From Narthecium ossifragum (taxonomy: Eukaryota; Streptophyta; Magnoliopsida; Dioscoreales; Nartheciaceae), in assembly GCA_963920575.1 (NCBI GenBank), contig OY986968.1, positions 9,231,485 through 9,295,484 on the forward strand: a stretch of DNA of 64,000 nucleotides, written 5' to 3'. Positions 46,792-58,640 of this stretch are shown piece by piece (positions within the stretch are counted from its first letter, which is position 1; each line of letters starts with the position of its first letter). Made by a program: the position numbers and the translations under genes. The notes below the pieces were generated by a model. That model was not told where the DNA came from. It did not search any database and saw only the letters and a list, made by a program, of their open reading frames with translations.

Positions 46792-47655
46792 TCATTCATC
46801 ATCCATCTCGTCCTGGTTGCCTTCTTCCTCAGAATGATAGTCACTAGGCAACGGGATCGGCGGATGATCAGGGTCATCCGATGCATATGGTGACTCAGGA
46901 GTCGTCAGAAGAGCAGGATCAATGAGGGAACGTGGAGGCACGACGAGCTTTGAATCGCAGGGACTCTTGAAGGATACCCAGGGATCATCAAGGTCAGGAT
47001 CATGCTGAATGTCATATACGATGCGGACAAACAAATCCGCAGGAGGTAACGGTCCGTAGAACTCAACACCGGCGGGGTATGCATCAGAGGAATCAACAGG
47101 TGCAGCGGATTCAGAAATTACTCTAGGTGAAAAGCATAAGCCCGTTGGTGGCGATGGTGGTGTCAGGGAATCGGCAGTGCTCATCAAGTCATCGTCTAAG
47201 GAGAACCATGAGGCCTGCTGAGTGGAGATCCAGGTGCGAATTCAAACATCAGAGAGTGGGGGCAAACTAGCATCAGACGAGTAGGAGGATAGGCTCGATC
47301 GAGACATATCGAAGTTTAGTGAGCTGGCTAGGCCTGATGAGGTCACGATGCGTGTATTTGAAGAGTTGAGCGAAAAATTGTCACAGGGCACGGTAAAGGA
47401 ACAGAGTGAATCTTGGGTGGAAATGGCGGAGCCCACCGGTATTGGAAGAGAATATTTCGAAGAGAATAGGGGGTGACAACACAAAGGTGGAAGAGGGTGG
47501 AGGTGGGAGGCAGTGGCCTGGTGGTGGAAGACGAAGGGAAGATGTGATCGGGTTGGTTGCTTAGAGGAAACAGACACCGGAGCAGAGAAGGAATCAAATA
47601 ATGGAGTAGGGGTGATGATCGAAGATGAAGAGATACCATAGGAAGTCAGGAATGG
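46792..47655 (-). CDS. Unrecognised Ser/Pro-rich frame after Athila-C integrase
   Basis: One minus-strand frame is open from about 47655 to 46792 except for a TGA at 47242-47244. It would encode about 285 residues. The first half is Ser/Pro/His-rich (SSSSIITPTP, SLSSYSSDASLPPLSD). The second half is acidic and proline-rich, ending in SEEEGNQDEMDDE. No ATG lies near its start; the first good one within the frame is around MSRSS. There is no membrane segment or signal peptide, so it does not look like an envelope-type protein. It has no counterpart after the integrase of Athila-A or Athila-B. It could be a captured gene piece, a second-ORF remnant, or a chance frame; I do not recognise it. Confidence 0.35.
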
Positions 47656-47759
47656 GCGGATTTAAATAAAGGCTAAACTAAAATTTGAGTAAGAGTAGGA
47701 AAACGAGTAGGATTAGGATGAAATCCGATTGTAGAACCGCTTGAGCAGAAAAATTATTA

Positions 47760-48085
47760 TTGGCGGTCGATCTGACGGTCGATCGTGGGAGTGGTTGATT
47801 TTGGGAAACAAAGGCGACGGTCGACCATATGACGAGCAAATAAGCCGACGGTCGATGTGACGGTCGATCGGCCGATCGACCGTGGATGATAGAATTTGGT
47901 TGAGGGGGCAACGGTCGATCATTGCATCGACCCTGAGAAGCCTTTTTCATGACAGAGGCTCACGGATGATGCAACGATCGATGCGACGGTCGACCGTGAG
48001 CTGCGTGATTTAGTGGAGTCGGTGACGATCGATCCGGCGGTCGATGGGATGGTCGACCGTGTCGATGGGACGGTCGACCGTGGTT
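47760..48085 (-). repeat. GGTCGATCGACC palindrome cluster, Athila-C 3' side
   Basis: At least a dozen GTCGACCGT, GGTCGATCG or CGATCGACC sites lie within 325 bases upstream (minus strand) of the Ser/Pro-rich frame. A related cluster with partly alignable text lies in the leader at 56815-57010. Confidence 0.75.
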
Positions 48086-48401
48086 CAACAAAATTCAATT
48101 TTTTTTAGATATGATGATTATTATTGGAAAATAACAGAAAAATATAGGAAAACAAAAAAAATCTGAGAAAAATCCTAAAAATTAAAGAAAAATCTAAAAG
48201 GCTAAGGGAAAATCAGAAAACTGGGTCGCCTCCCAAGAAGCACGTAGTTTTATGTCTTTCGCTTGACGCCTCTGGTCGAGGTCAGTGATAGCTTGGGTCC
48301 GTAAGTTCAGTGGACTCAATAACATCGCCATGAGCAATGTCTTCCACATAGTATTTTAATCTATGACCCTTAACAGTAAATATTTCATTTGTGTGCGGAT
48401 G

Positions 48402-49233
48402 TCAAATTTCTATAGCGCATTGTGGAAATACTATATTTATAATAAAAGGCCCTGACCATCTAGAACATAATTTACCTGGGAAAATGCATAATTTAGCATT
48501 GAAAAGCCAAACTTTCTGACCGATATCAAAAGTCCTCATTGAAATATGTTTATCATTGAAGGCCTTTGTTTTATCTTTATAAATTTTGGAATTCAAATAT
48601 GCCTCATTGTGAATTTCTTCAAGTTCACATAAACTAAGTTTTCTATGTGTTGTGATGGCATTGGTATCAGTATTGAGCTTTTTAATGGCCCAGATAGCTC
48701 GATGTTCTAATTCTACGAGCAAATGACAAGGTTTGCCAAACACTAATCGATATGGGGACATACCAATAGGTGTTTTATAAGCTGTCCTATAAGCCCATAG
48801 TGCATCATCTAGCTTAGTGGCCCAATCTGTCCGGTTAATGCGAACAGTTTTCTCTAATATGCTATTTCCCTATTAGAAAGTTCTACTTGACCACTAGTCT
48901 GAGGATGATAGGGAGTGACTACTTTATGTGTGATAGAATACTTTCTAAGGAGGGAAGCAAAGTGTTGATTATTAAAATGAGAGCCACCATCGCTAATAAT
49001 CGCACGAGTACAACCAAATCTAGAAAAGATATTACTTTGAAGAAATTTAACCACAACTTTATTATCATTTGACTTGGTTGCTATGGCTTCTATCCATTTA
49101 GAAACATAGTCAATAGCTACAAGGATATACTGAAAACCAAAGAAAGGTGGAAATGGTCCCATCAAATCAATACCCCATATATCAAAAATATCGGCAACTA
49201 AAATCGGAGTTTAAGGCATCTCATTCCTATGAG
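48402..49233 (-). pseudogene. Athila-C integrase core and C-terminus
   Basis: The core reads [20 protein letters not shown] and [10 protein letters not shown], so the D,D,E triad is intact. A stop sits just before the core ([10 protein letters not shown]), and a frameshift near 48855 separates it from the C-terminal part ([20 protein letters not shown] and [13 protein letters not shown]). Upstream, the zinc domain is cut off by the solo LTR at 49239. Confidence 0.86.
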
Positions 49234-49238
49234 AGATA

Positions 49239-50659
49239 TGATCTCGTTCGCACGACGTCGTTAAATCGTACAACTTGACACAATTTATAAATATATAATC
49301 CTTCAATCAATCACTACTATACGGGCGTAGAACAGTGGTGAGATCCGGAGTCGAACCACAGGGAAATATTGTCAATAGAGAAGAACTTAAATCAATCTCA
49401 AACATTCTATCCTAAGGCGAAAGAGAAGGATTTTGATTAACTATGGAATTAAATCTAACTAAGAAAGCAAAAAAAAAGGATAGGGATGATTCAATATGAG
49501 AAAGACCTAGGGATTACTCAATCCACTCTAATTTCACCTCATGTAATATCTAGGATCATCTTGTTCTCTAATCTAGACATATGGAATCACGGTTTCTTAA
49601 GCTCGCATGAATCCCTAAAAGAACGCTCATGTTATCCTATGGCATAGTCTATCTTCGCTTAGGATAGACTGTCTTCGGACTTAACCTGAGTACAATCTAT
49701 CTTTGCTTAGCATAAGCTATCTCAAAGGCACACAGAAAAGTGACATTAAATCATCTTAAGAATCTTTACACTCAAGCACCGCAATCGTGTAAAACTGAAA
49801 ATACGTCAAAGGACAACCAGGTTCCTTCAACTCTATTGTCATTAAAACTGAATTCAAATGATCATGCCATAGAAAAGATTACAAGATTTAACTAGAAAAA
49901 ATACAAGAAGGCTACATTAGAGTTTCATGAGATCCCTAAGTGAGAGATTACCCACTCATCTTGTGGATGGAGGCTATGAATTTGGTGAATAACGCTTGAG
50001 ATCTATGGAGCATCTCCATCTTCTTCAGCAACCTTAATCCTCTCTTTTCTCTCTATGGGGATCCTCAATTTTCGGATTAAATAACCATATATATAGGGGA
50101 ACTCCCGAAATTAGGGTTTTGGTTAAGTTGGACTTCTAGTGCAACTCGGATTTCCTGAATTAATCCTGACAGCCTATTCCGACCACAACTGAGCCCAATC
50201 AGTTCGGAATCGAAAAAAGTGTCCAGCACAAAACATGTAGATTAGGAAGTCCTCTATCAGCTCTCGAATATTTGATAATATTCGGAGTTATCTGAAATAT
50301 TAGAATAATATTCTCCTGAACACCGACGGACCAGTTTCCCAGCATCTGTTCATCTTCATAGTCTTCAAAATTGGTATTACTCTGTCAGGAATCTCGCAAA
50401 GTGTCCAACATGAAAGCTGTAGATATATGTGTCTTCTACAATATTCCAACGTTTCAGAATATTTGAACCTTTTTCAAATATCTAGAGAATATATTACTGA
50501 CGGTCGACGAAGCAGTTTATTTAGTCATTTTAGCCGAATTTCCTACATTTCTTCTCAAAGCATGATTAAACCTGAAATCAACTAACAAGCTGTCAAATAC
50601 AACCAGGCATAATAAAGCTAAGTTAAGGGGTTGAGTCATGAACATTTAGTGACGTATCA
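49239..50659 (-). mobile_element. Solo LTR of the Athila-C family
   Basis: The segment runs TGATCTCG...GACGTATCA and is 1,421 bp long. The perfect target duplication AGATA lies at 49234-49238 and 50660-50664. Along its length it matches the Athila-C 5' LTR (57197-58640), for example GAACCACAGGGAAA at 49355 and 57313 and CCTAGGGATTACTCAATCC at 49509 and 57471, but with many differences. It is therefore a separate insertion of a family member into the integrase of Athila-C, later reduced to one LTR. No gene is seen in it. Confidence 0.93.
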
Positions 50660-50664
50660 AGATA

Positions 50665-50853
50665 TTTCCAGTTTTCTAACATCGAATGCAAGATTGGCAA
50701 AAATTATGAGAATCCTCAAAAATCGTAGGCCAATAAAAGCCACTGTGTAGAACTTTTTTAGCGGTTTTCTTTTCTGAGAAATGACCACCACATGCATGTG
50801 TATGACAGAAAGTGAGAATGCCATGAATTTCTGACTCAGGCACACATCGTCTA
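50665..50853 (-). pseudogene. Athila-C integrase zinc domain
   Basis: The minus strand reads RCVPESEIHGILTFCHTHAC, then GGHFSEKKTAKKVLHSGFYW and CQSCIRC. The HHCC ligands are visible. It is trapped between two solo LTR insertions; the preceding residues ([19 protein letters not shown]) resume at about 52172-52235. Confidence 0.85.
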
Positions 50854-52171
50854 TGATACGAGTCGATCCGACTCGACCAACTGGATCCGAACCCAGAAGA
50901 GGAACCAAGCTGGTTCAACCTCTTTCCTAGTTTGACTTGGACTTCCCTAGTTCAAACTAGAGTATTTAATTAGTATTTATCATTAGTCTTTTATTGAGTC
51001 CTAGTTGATTGTTAGGAATTAATTAAGAGTCCCTTTGAGTTAGAAAGTTGAGTTGAGTCAGGAACCTTATTACTTGCTAATCAAGCAATGGGGTTTTTCT
51101 AGTGAATTAGGACTCTGTCAAGGTCTCTATAAAAGGACCTTAGTAGTTTGTATTAGGTTATGATGCATGAGATGAATGATTAAGAGTAGTTGATAAGTTA
51201 TCATAGGAGTAGAATATCATAGGAGTAGAAGTAAAGTAGATTCCACCAGTTATCCACCATAGATCCACCTTCTTCCCCGTCGGTCATCTTCTCCGCAGCC
51301 GGCATCGCCTTCACCTTCAATTTCCTTCTCTCCGTCACTTTATCTCTCCGCCACGTCAGCGACCCCACCGCCACGTCAGCGCCACGTCACCCGCACTATT
51401 CATCGTCTCCCTCCTCAAGTCATACCCTACCTTCCCGCCGATCTCCATCCCTACCTCCTCTCCGGCCGTCCCCGTCGCCAACCAAGACCGCCAAAGCCTT
51501 CCCCTATCTCCCACGACTCCGGCCAACCCTTTCCCGCCGTCCCTAGCCACCATCACCGTCTCCGGTGATATCCACAGCCAACCCGACCTCCATCCCCATC
51601 GCCGTCATCCCGTGCCCAACCCAGATCTCACTCCCAGATCCCTCCAAAGTAGCCCGCAGACCTTCCTAGACCATATCCCGACGTCCTAAGCCATCCCTGA
51701 GCCTTCCCGTCGTCCCCGACGCCGGTGAACCCAAATCCTACCGCCGTCGACCTCTAGATCCCGCCGATCTAGCCCACCTCCGACCAATCCACTCCGGTGG
51801 ATCTCTTCCCCATCAACCCGCGATCTTCCCTGCCACTATCCCGACCGCCGCCGCCGCTCCAACGCCGGCGATCCACTCCGGCGATTCTCAGCCGTCGGAT
51901 ATTCCCAGCCACCTTTGGCCAAATTGGCTCAGCCACTTAATCCGGATCCAGCCCAATCCACTTGTTCAGCTTGATCCAGATCAACTCAGACTTGACCCAG
52001 TCAAGTCCCATCCAATCAGGCTCAGCCAGATCCGATCCAGCTCAAGCCAGATCCAATCTAGCTAGCCAAATCAGCCCATTGGACTCAAATCACGTCCGAT
52101 CAGGCCGATTCTGATCGATTGGAGCAGTAGAGACCCATTACGAGAGGATCACGAGTAGACCGCTCGTAACT
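50854..52171 (+). mobile_element. Solo LTR of an unassigned LTR retrotransposon
   Basis: The segment begins TGATACGAGTCGATCCGACT and ends CCGCTCGTAACT. The perfect target duplication GTCTA lies at 50849-50853 and 52172-52176, and excision restores the integrase reading. TATAAAA at 51128-51134 fits an LTR promoter, followed by a C-rich leader-like tract (51240-51900). Its last base is T, giving TG...CT in place of TG...CA. It resembles none of the other LTRs here. Confidence 0.85.
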
Positions 52172-54021
52172 GTCTAATTACTTGATCAGAGCAATGCTTA
52201 AACAATTCAGGGTCTTCCCATATATAAAATTTAATTTGAGAAAAGAATCTATTTTTAGCATTTTTAGACTATGAATCGGAAAACTTGCCTGAAACAAGAT
52301 AATTCACTATATGTGCATACCAAGGCTGTGAAAGACGAGTCACCTGAAAGAGATGCTCGTTTGGGAAGGAGGTATTAACATGAGTGTTATCAAGAATATG
52401 TTTCAAAGGAAGGCGAGACAACAGATCAACAATTACATTTTTTGAACCTTTCTTATCCTTAATCTCTAGATCAAATTCTTGCAAAAGCAAGATCCAGCGA
52501 ATCAGTCTAGGTTTGGCATCCTTTTTAGCTAAAAGATATCGCAATGCAGCATGATCAGTGTAGATAAGGATTTTGGAACCTAGGAGGTAGGGATAGAACT
52601 TTTCCAATGCAAATATTACGGCTAATAATTCCTTCTCAGTAGTGGTATAATCCAATTGAGATTCGGAGAGGGTCTTACTAGTATAATAAATCACATGTGG
52701 GATTTTCTTTACTCGTTGTCCTAAAACAACTCGTATGGCAGAATCAGAGGCATCACACATTAGTTCGAAAGGTAAGGAATAATCAGGAGCATGAACGATA
52801 GCTGCGGTAGATATTAAATCATGAATGGTCTTGAAAGCAATCAAACATGCATTATCGAAGACAAAAGGGACATCCTTGGCTAGCAATTCACACAAGGGTC
52901 GTGAAATTTTAGAAAAGTCTTTGATGAATCGGCGATAGAATCCAGCATGACCTAAGAAAGAACGAATCTGACGCATAGAAGTCAGTGGAGGTAGATTAGA
53001 AATTAATTCAACTTTAGCCCTATCAACCGACTTCTATGCGTTTTGAAACAATGTGACCTAAAACAATTCCTTCCTGAACCATAAAATGACTCTTTTCCCA
53101 ACTCAGAACCAAATTGGTTTCAATGCAGCGATGTAGAGCATTAGACAAGTTGTTTAAACATGATTCAAAAGAACTTTCAAACACAGAAAAACCATCCATG
53201 AAGACTTCTAAAAATTTATCAATCATGTCAGAGAAAATGGCCATCATACACCTTTGAAAAGTCACAGGTGCATTACAAAGACCAAAAGGCATCCAATGAT
53301 AAGCAAACGTACCAAAGGGGCAAGTAAAAGTAGTCTTCTCTTGATTTTGAGGATCGACTACAACTTGGTTATACCCTGAATATCCATCTAGAAAACAATA
53401 ATAACTCTGTCCGTAAAGTCTTTCTAAGATTTGATCAATGAAAGGAAGAGGGAAGTGATCTTTTCTAGTCAAAGCATTTAGTTTCCTATAATCAATGCAA
53501 ACACTACATCCCATGGTCTGGCGCATTGGGATCTGATCACCGTTCTCATTTTCTACCACTGTTAAGCCGGATTTCTTATGAACTACTTGTATAGGGCTGA
53601 CCCACTGGCTATCAAAAATTGGGTAGATAATGCCGGCGTCTAAAAGTTTCACTACCTCTTTCTTCACCACCTCTTTCATATTAGTAAGGCGGCGTTGCAT
53701 TTCCCTAACGGTTTTAGATTCATCCTTGCGATGAATCTTATGCATGCAAAGCGAAGGGTCAATACCTTTCAAATCAGCCACTGACCAACCTGTGGCTTTC
53801 CTATGTTGTTTCAAAACCTCTATAAGTTGGCTCTCTTGATCATTTAAAAGTGAAGAGATGATAACAGTACAAGAGGAATCTGATCCTAGAAAAATATATT
53901 TTAGCATTTTAGGTAGTGGTTTTAATTCTAAATCAGGTGGTGCTTTCAGTGAAGAAGGTGCAAGAGTAGAAGATAGCGGTGGAAGGGGTTCAACCATCCA
54001 AGAAACAGTTTCAATCTTCAC
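52172..54021 (-). pseudogene. Athila-C reverse transcriptase and RNase H
   Basis: The RT frame (54021-53023) carries CSVCIDYRKLNALTRKDHFP and YCFLDGYSGYNQV. Its catalytic box is FMDG (53191-53202) in place of FMDD. After a frameshift near 53000 the RNase H frame (52976-52269) shows [29 protein letters not shown] and TDHAAL, then VIVDLLSRL where relatives have VADHLSRL. It ends in a stop shortly before the solo LTR. Confidence 0.88.
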
Positions 54022-55138
54022 TGTGTCCTAACCGATTGATCGTTCTTCTGACTGATCGGTTGGAAAATCTGATTTGTGTGTGTCAATGTCATCTTTTGAT
54101 TGTGCAATTTCTAAATTAACATCATCATCATCATTATCAGAGTCATAATCGTACAAAATATCAGAGAATTCATCGGAAATCATTGCATGCGATCTATCAT
54201 CAATACATTCAGTCAAAATATCAAATAACATTCATCATCCTGCTCAGGCAAACATATAGTTTTGAAAATATTCAATTTAACATCCATAACACCAGTTCGA
54301 CAGTTTATGCATGCATTTGTTGTGGCCAAAAATGAACGTCCTAATATAATAGGTACGGTCTTTTTGCAGTGGACATCAGGTTCCATATCAAAGACAACAA
54401 AGTTGACCAGAAAGAAGAAATTATCCACTTTAACTAAAACATCCTCTAAGATACCTCTCGGTGTTTTAATGGATCTATAAGTTAATTGCAAAATTACCGG
54501 CGTCTCCTTAAGTTCTCCCATCCCAAATTCCTTGTAAATGTAGTCAGGCATAAGGTTCACACTTGCACCTCAGTCAAGTAGGGCACCATCTATATGATAG
54601 TCTCCTATACAACAAGGTATGGTAGGGGTGCCAGGATCATTTAGTTTGGGAGGTATATCATGTTTCAAAATTGAACTAACCTGCTCAGAGAGAAAAATCT
54701 TTTTCGACACTTTGGATTTAGCCTGGTGTTTATGGGTACACAGATCCTTAAGAAACTTAGCATAAGAAGGAATCTGTGTAATGGCATAAAGCAAAGGTAT
54801 GTTGATATTGACTTGCTTAAAGGTTTCAAGGATTTCTTCGGCAGTTTTTTCGGATTTTATGGTTGAAGAAGGATCCTTAAGGGCTACAGGAAAAGGCACT
54901 TTAGGAATATATTTAGTTGGATTAGGCTCTCTAGAATCAAATGGGCCAGTATCATGTGGAAAATAAGAATCATCTTGGGATGGATGATTGATCGTCGGAT
55001 CGGGCGTTTGATCATCCAGACCGACTGGTTCACCTATTTTATTATCTACTGTTTTGACACTTCTAAGGGTCACAACGGCTTTGGCACTATCGAAGTTTTG
55101 GCTTTCTACATAGTGTTAACCTCTCGGGTTGGTGACAG
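54022..55138 (-). pseudogene. Athila-C linker and protease
   Basis: The linker begins MTLRSVKTVDNKIGEP (55073) and runs to the protease start (GDYHIDGALLD). A TGA at about 54570 replaces the Leu of the catalytic DLGA, and the frame resumes with ASVNLMPDYIYKEFGM through VPIILGRSFLATTNAC. An acidic Asp-rich stretch near 54100-54140 (DSDNDDDD) follows. Several frame breaks separate it from RT. It would cut the Gag-Pol precursor and is inactive here. Confidence 0.82.
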
Positions 55139-56699
55139 ATTAACTTGGCAAATGTCCATCCTCTCTTTTAGCCATGTTATTAGATAATTGACCAACTTGT
55201 TTCTCTAATTGTGATACGGATTGAATTGTTGAAGGTAAGTTGTTTTTCAACAAGGAGACATCACCTTTGAAGGTCGTCATTTCTTCCGTCATAGATGACA
55301 TGTTCCTATTGATATCACCCCTCATCTCCAAAAGTGTACTCATGATAGAAGTCAAAGTGGGTTCATTAGATGGTTCAGCAGGAGAAGGCTGAGGTGTATT
55401 CTGCAGATAATGTGGAGGGTACCCAGGATTTGGATTTGCAGAAGGTTTGGGTGGGTACTTGAAAGTAGAAGTATTGGATGTATTGTTTTGTCCTTGAAAG
55501 TTATTTGATTGTTGTGGCTTCCAACTAAAATTAGGATGATTCCTCCAACCTGGATTGTAGGTATTAAAATAAGGATTGTTCTGACGTTTCGAAAAACTAT
55601 AAGTTGTATTGACATGTTCCTGAACAAAGTTAGGGAAATTGGAAGCTAAATGACAGCCAATTATAGAATGATCAGAGCTAAGGCAAAGGGCACATTTTTG
55701 AGAAGAAGTGTGAGGCAATTGTTGAGTAACAGTTTGACCTGTTTTCAACTGATTTAAATCTTTAGTTAGGAGAGCTACTTGTGCAGAGAGACTTTGGAAT
55801 TCAAAAATTTCATGAATTTCCCGAGAATTACGATCAGTGGCAGTCTGACTCCTAGAAACTGAGGTATTGTGTTGTGAATTTTCATCAAGGTTATCATACA
55901 TTTCCCAAAGAGTAGTCCATGGCTTACTAAGAACAACACCCCCGCAACATGCTTCAACCATTGTCCTATAATGATCATTAAGACCATTATAAAATGAATG
56001 GGCTAACTGCCACTCAGGTACCTCGTAATGAGGAAACTCTCTAAGAAGATCCTTAAATCTTTCCTAAGCTTCATGAAACATCTCATCTTCATTTTTCTTA
56101 AAAGAAATAATCATGGTTCGATAATTTTGAGTTTTAATGATAGGGAAATATTTTTTAAGAAAAAAATCCTGAAGTTGATCCCATGTTGAAATCGAATTTG
56201 GAACTAAGGTTTGAAGCCAATGTTTAGCCTTATCTTTCAAAGAAAAAGAGAAGAGCTTAAGTCTAAAGGCATCATCATTAAAATGCTGAAGTTTGAACAT
56301 GAACAAGATTTCAAGGAAGCTAGCAATGTGTCCATAGGTATCCTCATTCTCACGCCCATAGAAAGAAGGTAAAGTTGTAATGGAATTAGGCTTAATCTCA
56401 TAATGTGTAACATTGATGGTAGATGGGTTGATACAAGAAGCATAGGTATAAGGTCCTTGCAGGAAGTGATTCCTAATTGGGACTTCTCTATTATTGTTAT
56501 CATTTCCACCCCTACCCATATTATCATTAGGGTCAATGACATGTTCATCATTTTCAGCCATTAAAGATTGCAGGTTTCTTAAGGCTTCATGGTAATTACT
56601 TAAAGATTTCTGTCATAAGGTTTTAGCTGCTCGAAGTGTGGCATCTATTTCTAGATCCAAAGGTTTCAACGGATTATTTAGGGATCGTCTGCCTTGCAT
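55139..56699 (-). pseudogene. Athila-C gag
   Basis: The start at 56699 (MQGRRSLNNPLKPL) matches the MQGRRS start of Athila-B. A TGA soon after (about 56614) and a TAG at 56064-56066 (HEA*ERFKDL, Trp in relatives) break an otherwise open frame ending at 55140. The capsid shows LPSFYGRENEDTYGHI and LKDKAKHWLQTLVPNSIS. The zinc knuckle CALCLSSDHSIIGC fits CX2CX4HX4C (about 55650-55690). A coiled stretch, VSQLEKQVGQLSNNM, ends the frame. Confidence 0.87.
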
Positions 56700-57173
56700 G
56701 GAAGATCACAGTAAAAAGAGAAAAAAAAAACAGAATATTTGGAGGAGATGAGAAAATCCAGAAAACAACGATTGAAACAAAAAGTGAAGAAAGAAAACTA
56801 ACATGACTGCGCTCGCGGTCAATCTCACGGTCGACCGTGGAACTGTGCAACCTTACTTGAAGAGGTGACGGTCGATTGTTGCATCGATCATGAGAAGCTT
56901 TTTCCGTGGTCGAGCCTCACGGTTGATCCGGTGGTCGATGTCGTGGTCGACCGTGGCTATCGTAGATCACGACGGTTGATCCGGCGGTCGATATGGCAGT
57001 CGACCGTCCGTCTGCTTCAAGGTAAAATCGTTCCAATGCTGCAAAAATTCTAGAAAATTGTCAAAAAAAATCCTTAAAATGTAAAATAAAGTAATTAAAA
57101 ATAAAAATCTAACTACGCTCAGAAAAAGAGTTAAGAGAAAATTAAATCGATACTATGTTGAAAATCAGAAGAA
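56700..57173 (-). other. Athila-C leader with palindrome cluster
   Basis: This untranslated leader between the primer site and gag is T-rich on the minus strand. At 56815-57010 it holds about ten GGTCGACCGTG, CGGTCGATC or related sites. No frame is recognised in it. Confidence 0.75.
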
Positions 57174-57191
57174 TCCTCGGTAACTGCGCCA
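57174..57191 (-). other. Athila-C primer binding site
   Basis: The minus strand reads TGGCGCAGTTACCGAGGA, five bases inside the LTR end. It aligns with the Athila-B site TGGCGCCGTTGCCGGGGA with three differences, so the tRNA-Asp type is likely. Confidence 0.8.
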
Positions 57192-57196
57192 AAAAT

Positions 57197-58640
57197 TGAT
57201 CGCTTGCAAACGCGTCGATAAATCAGATGCTAACTCAATCGAAAATAGAATTTATAAACTATTATTCAAAATACTAAACTATGGGGTAGAATAGTGATGA
57301 AATAGGGGATCGAACCACAGGGAAAACTTTGATTACGAAGGAGAAACCAGAATTAAATCTCGGAACTCTAAACCTAAAGCGAAAAAGGATTGATTTGGAT
57401 TTTGGAAACTTATTAATTAAAACTAATTAACAAAGCAATGTAAAATGATTGAAATATATTAATGAATGAAAACCTAGGGATTACTCAATCCCCTTTAGTT
57501 TCACTTTCTGTGTTCTCTAGTTATACTCTTGTTTTCTTATCTAGACATTATAGATTCACAGCTTCTTAAGCTTATATGAATCGCTAAAAGAAGGTGAGTG
57601 TTTTCCAAAGGCATATTTTATCTTTGATTTGTATAAATTGTCTTCGGGGTAACCTTAGCACAACCTATCGTCACTAAGCATAAAATATCTCATCGGTTAT
57701 TCACAAACCACATCAAAACTATCCTATAAATCTCTACCATCAATCACCGAAATCAGATATGCCTCAATATACGTCAAGGAACTCTGTTCCCTCAAATTGA
57801 TTATCAATAAATCCATATCTATAAGATCATGTACAAAAAGAAATACAAGTATCAAACTAGAAAAATACAGAAAAGCTACACTAAAGCTTGATGAGATCCC
57901 TAGTATAAAATTTAGCCACTGATCTTTGTGATGGAAACCATAAATTCGATGAATAATGATTGAGATCCACGCCGCATCTCCGTCTTCTTCAGAAAATCTT
58001 TCAAACCCTAATTCTCTCTTTTCTCTCTATGGGGGCCTCCAATTTTCGGCCAGCAAACACCCTCTTATAGGTGTATTCCCGGAATTAGGATTATGACTAA
58101 GTTAGACTCCTACTACAACTCGGATTCCCTGGATTAATTCCTGGCTGTCTATTCCGGTCGCAACTGGGTCCAATGAAACCGTAACTGGAAAACAAGTCCA
58201 ACACAAAAGATGTAGATTAGAAAGTCTTCTGATCGATCACGAAGATTTGATAATATTTAGACTTATTTGGAATATTTAGAGAATGTTCTCCTAAACGTTG
58301 ATGGACCCGTTTCCGAGCATCTGTTTATGTTCATAGTCTTCAAAACCGGTATTAATGTGTTAGAAAACCCGCTAAGTGTCCAACATGAATGTTATACATC
58401 TTGATGTCTTCTACATGTCCTCCAAATTTCAGAATATTTTCACTTATGAATAATTTCTGGAGAATTCTTTCCAAACTGACAGCGGAGCGACGTAATTTCA
58501 ACATATTAGTCTTTTTCTGTATTTTCTAACTTGAATTTTCATTAAACCTGAAATCAACTAACAAACTATCAAAAACAAATACTCCCGGGCTAACAAAGGT
58601 AAATTAAGGGGTTTAAGTATGAATATTTAGTGACTCATTA
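57197..58640 (-). repeat. Athila-C 5' LTR
   Basis: On the plus strand it runs from TGATCGCTTGCAAACGCG to about TTAGTGACTCATTA. It is homologous over its length to the solo LTR 49239-50659. The outer end has decayed from the expected TATCA. It abuts a Tekay-type LTR at 58641. Confidence 0.85.

Larger units (their letters stand above)
45927..58640 (-). mobile_element. Athila-C: degenerate Ty3/gypsy element lacking its 3' LTR
   Basis: The minus-strand order is: 5' LTR 57197-58640, primer site 57174-57191, leader, gag from 56699, protease, reverse transcriptase, RNase H, integrase to about 48402, GGGAGGCGACCC motif at 48222, an extra open region 46792-47655, and TTGGGGACAATTACATT at about 46200. 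The expected polypurine tract and 3' LTR are missing; at 45926 it meets chromovirus pol. Two solo LTRs interrupt it (49239-50659 and 50854-52171). It was inserted into the 5' LTR of a Tekay-like element at 58641. Confidence 0.85.

Noticed and set aside
46792..47655. Envelope-like gene of Athila-C
   Set aside because: No signal peptide or membrane segment; position alone is not enough. Kept only as an unrecognised frame.
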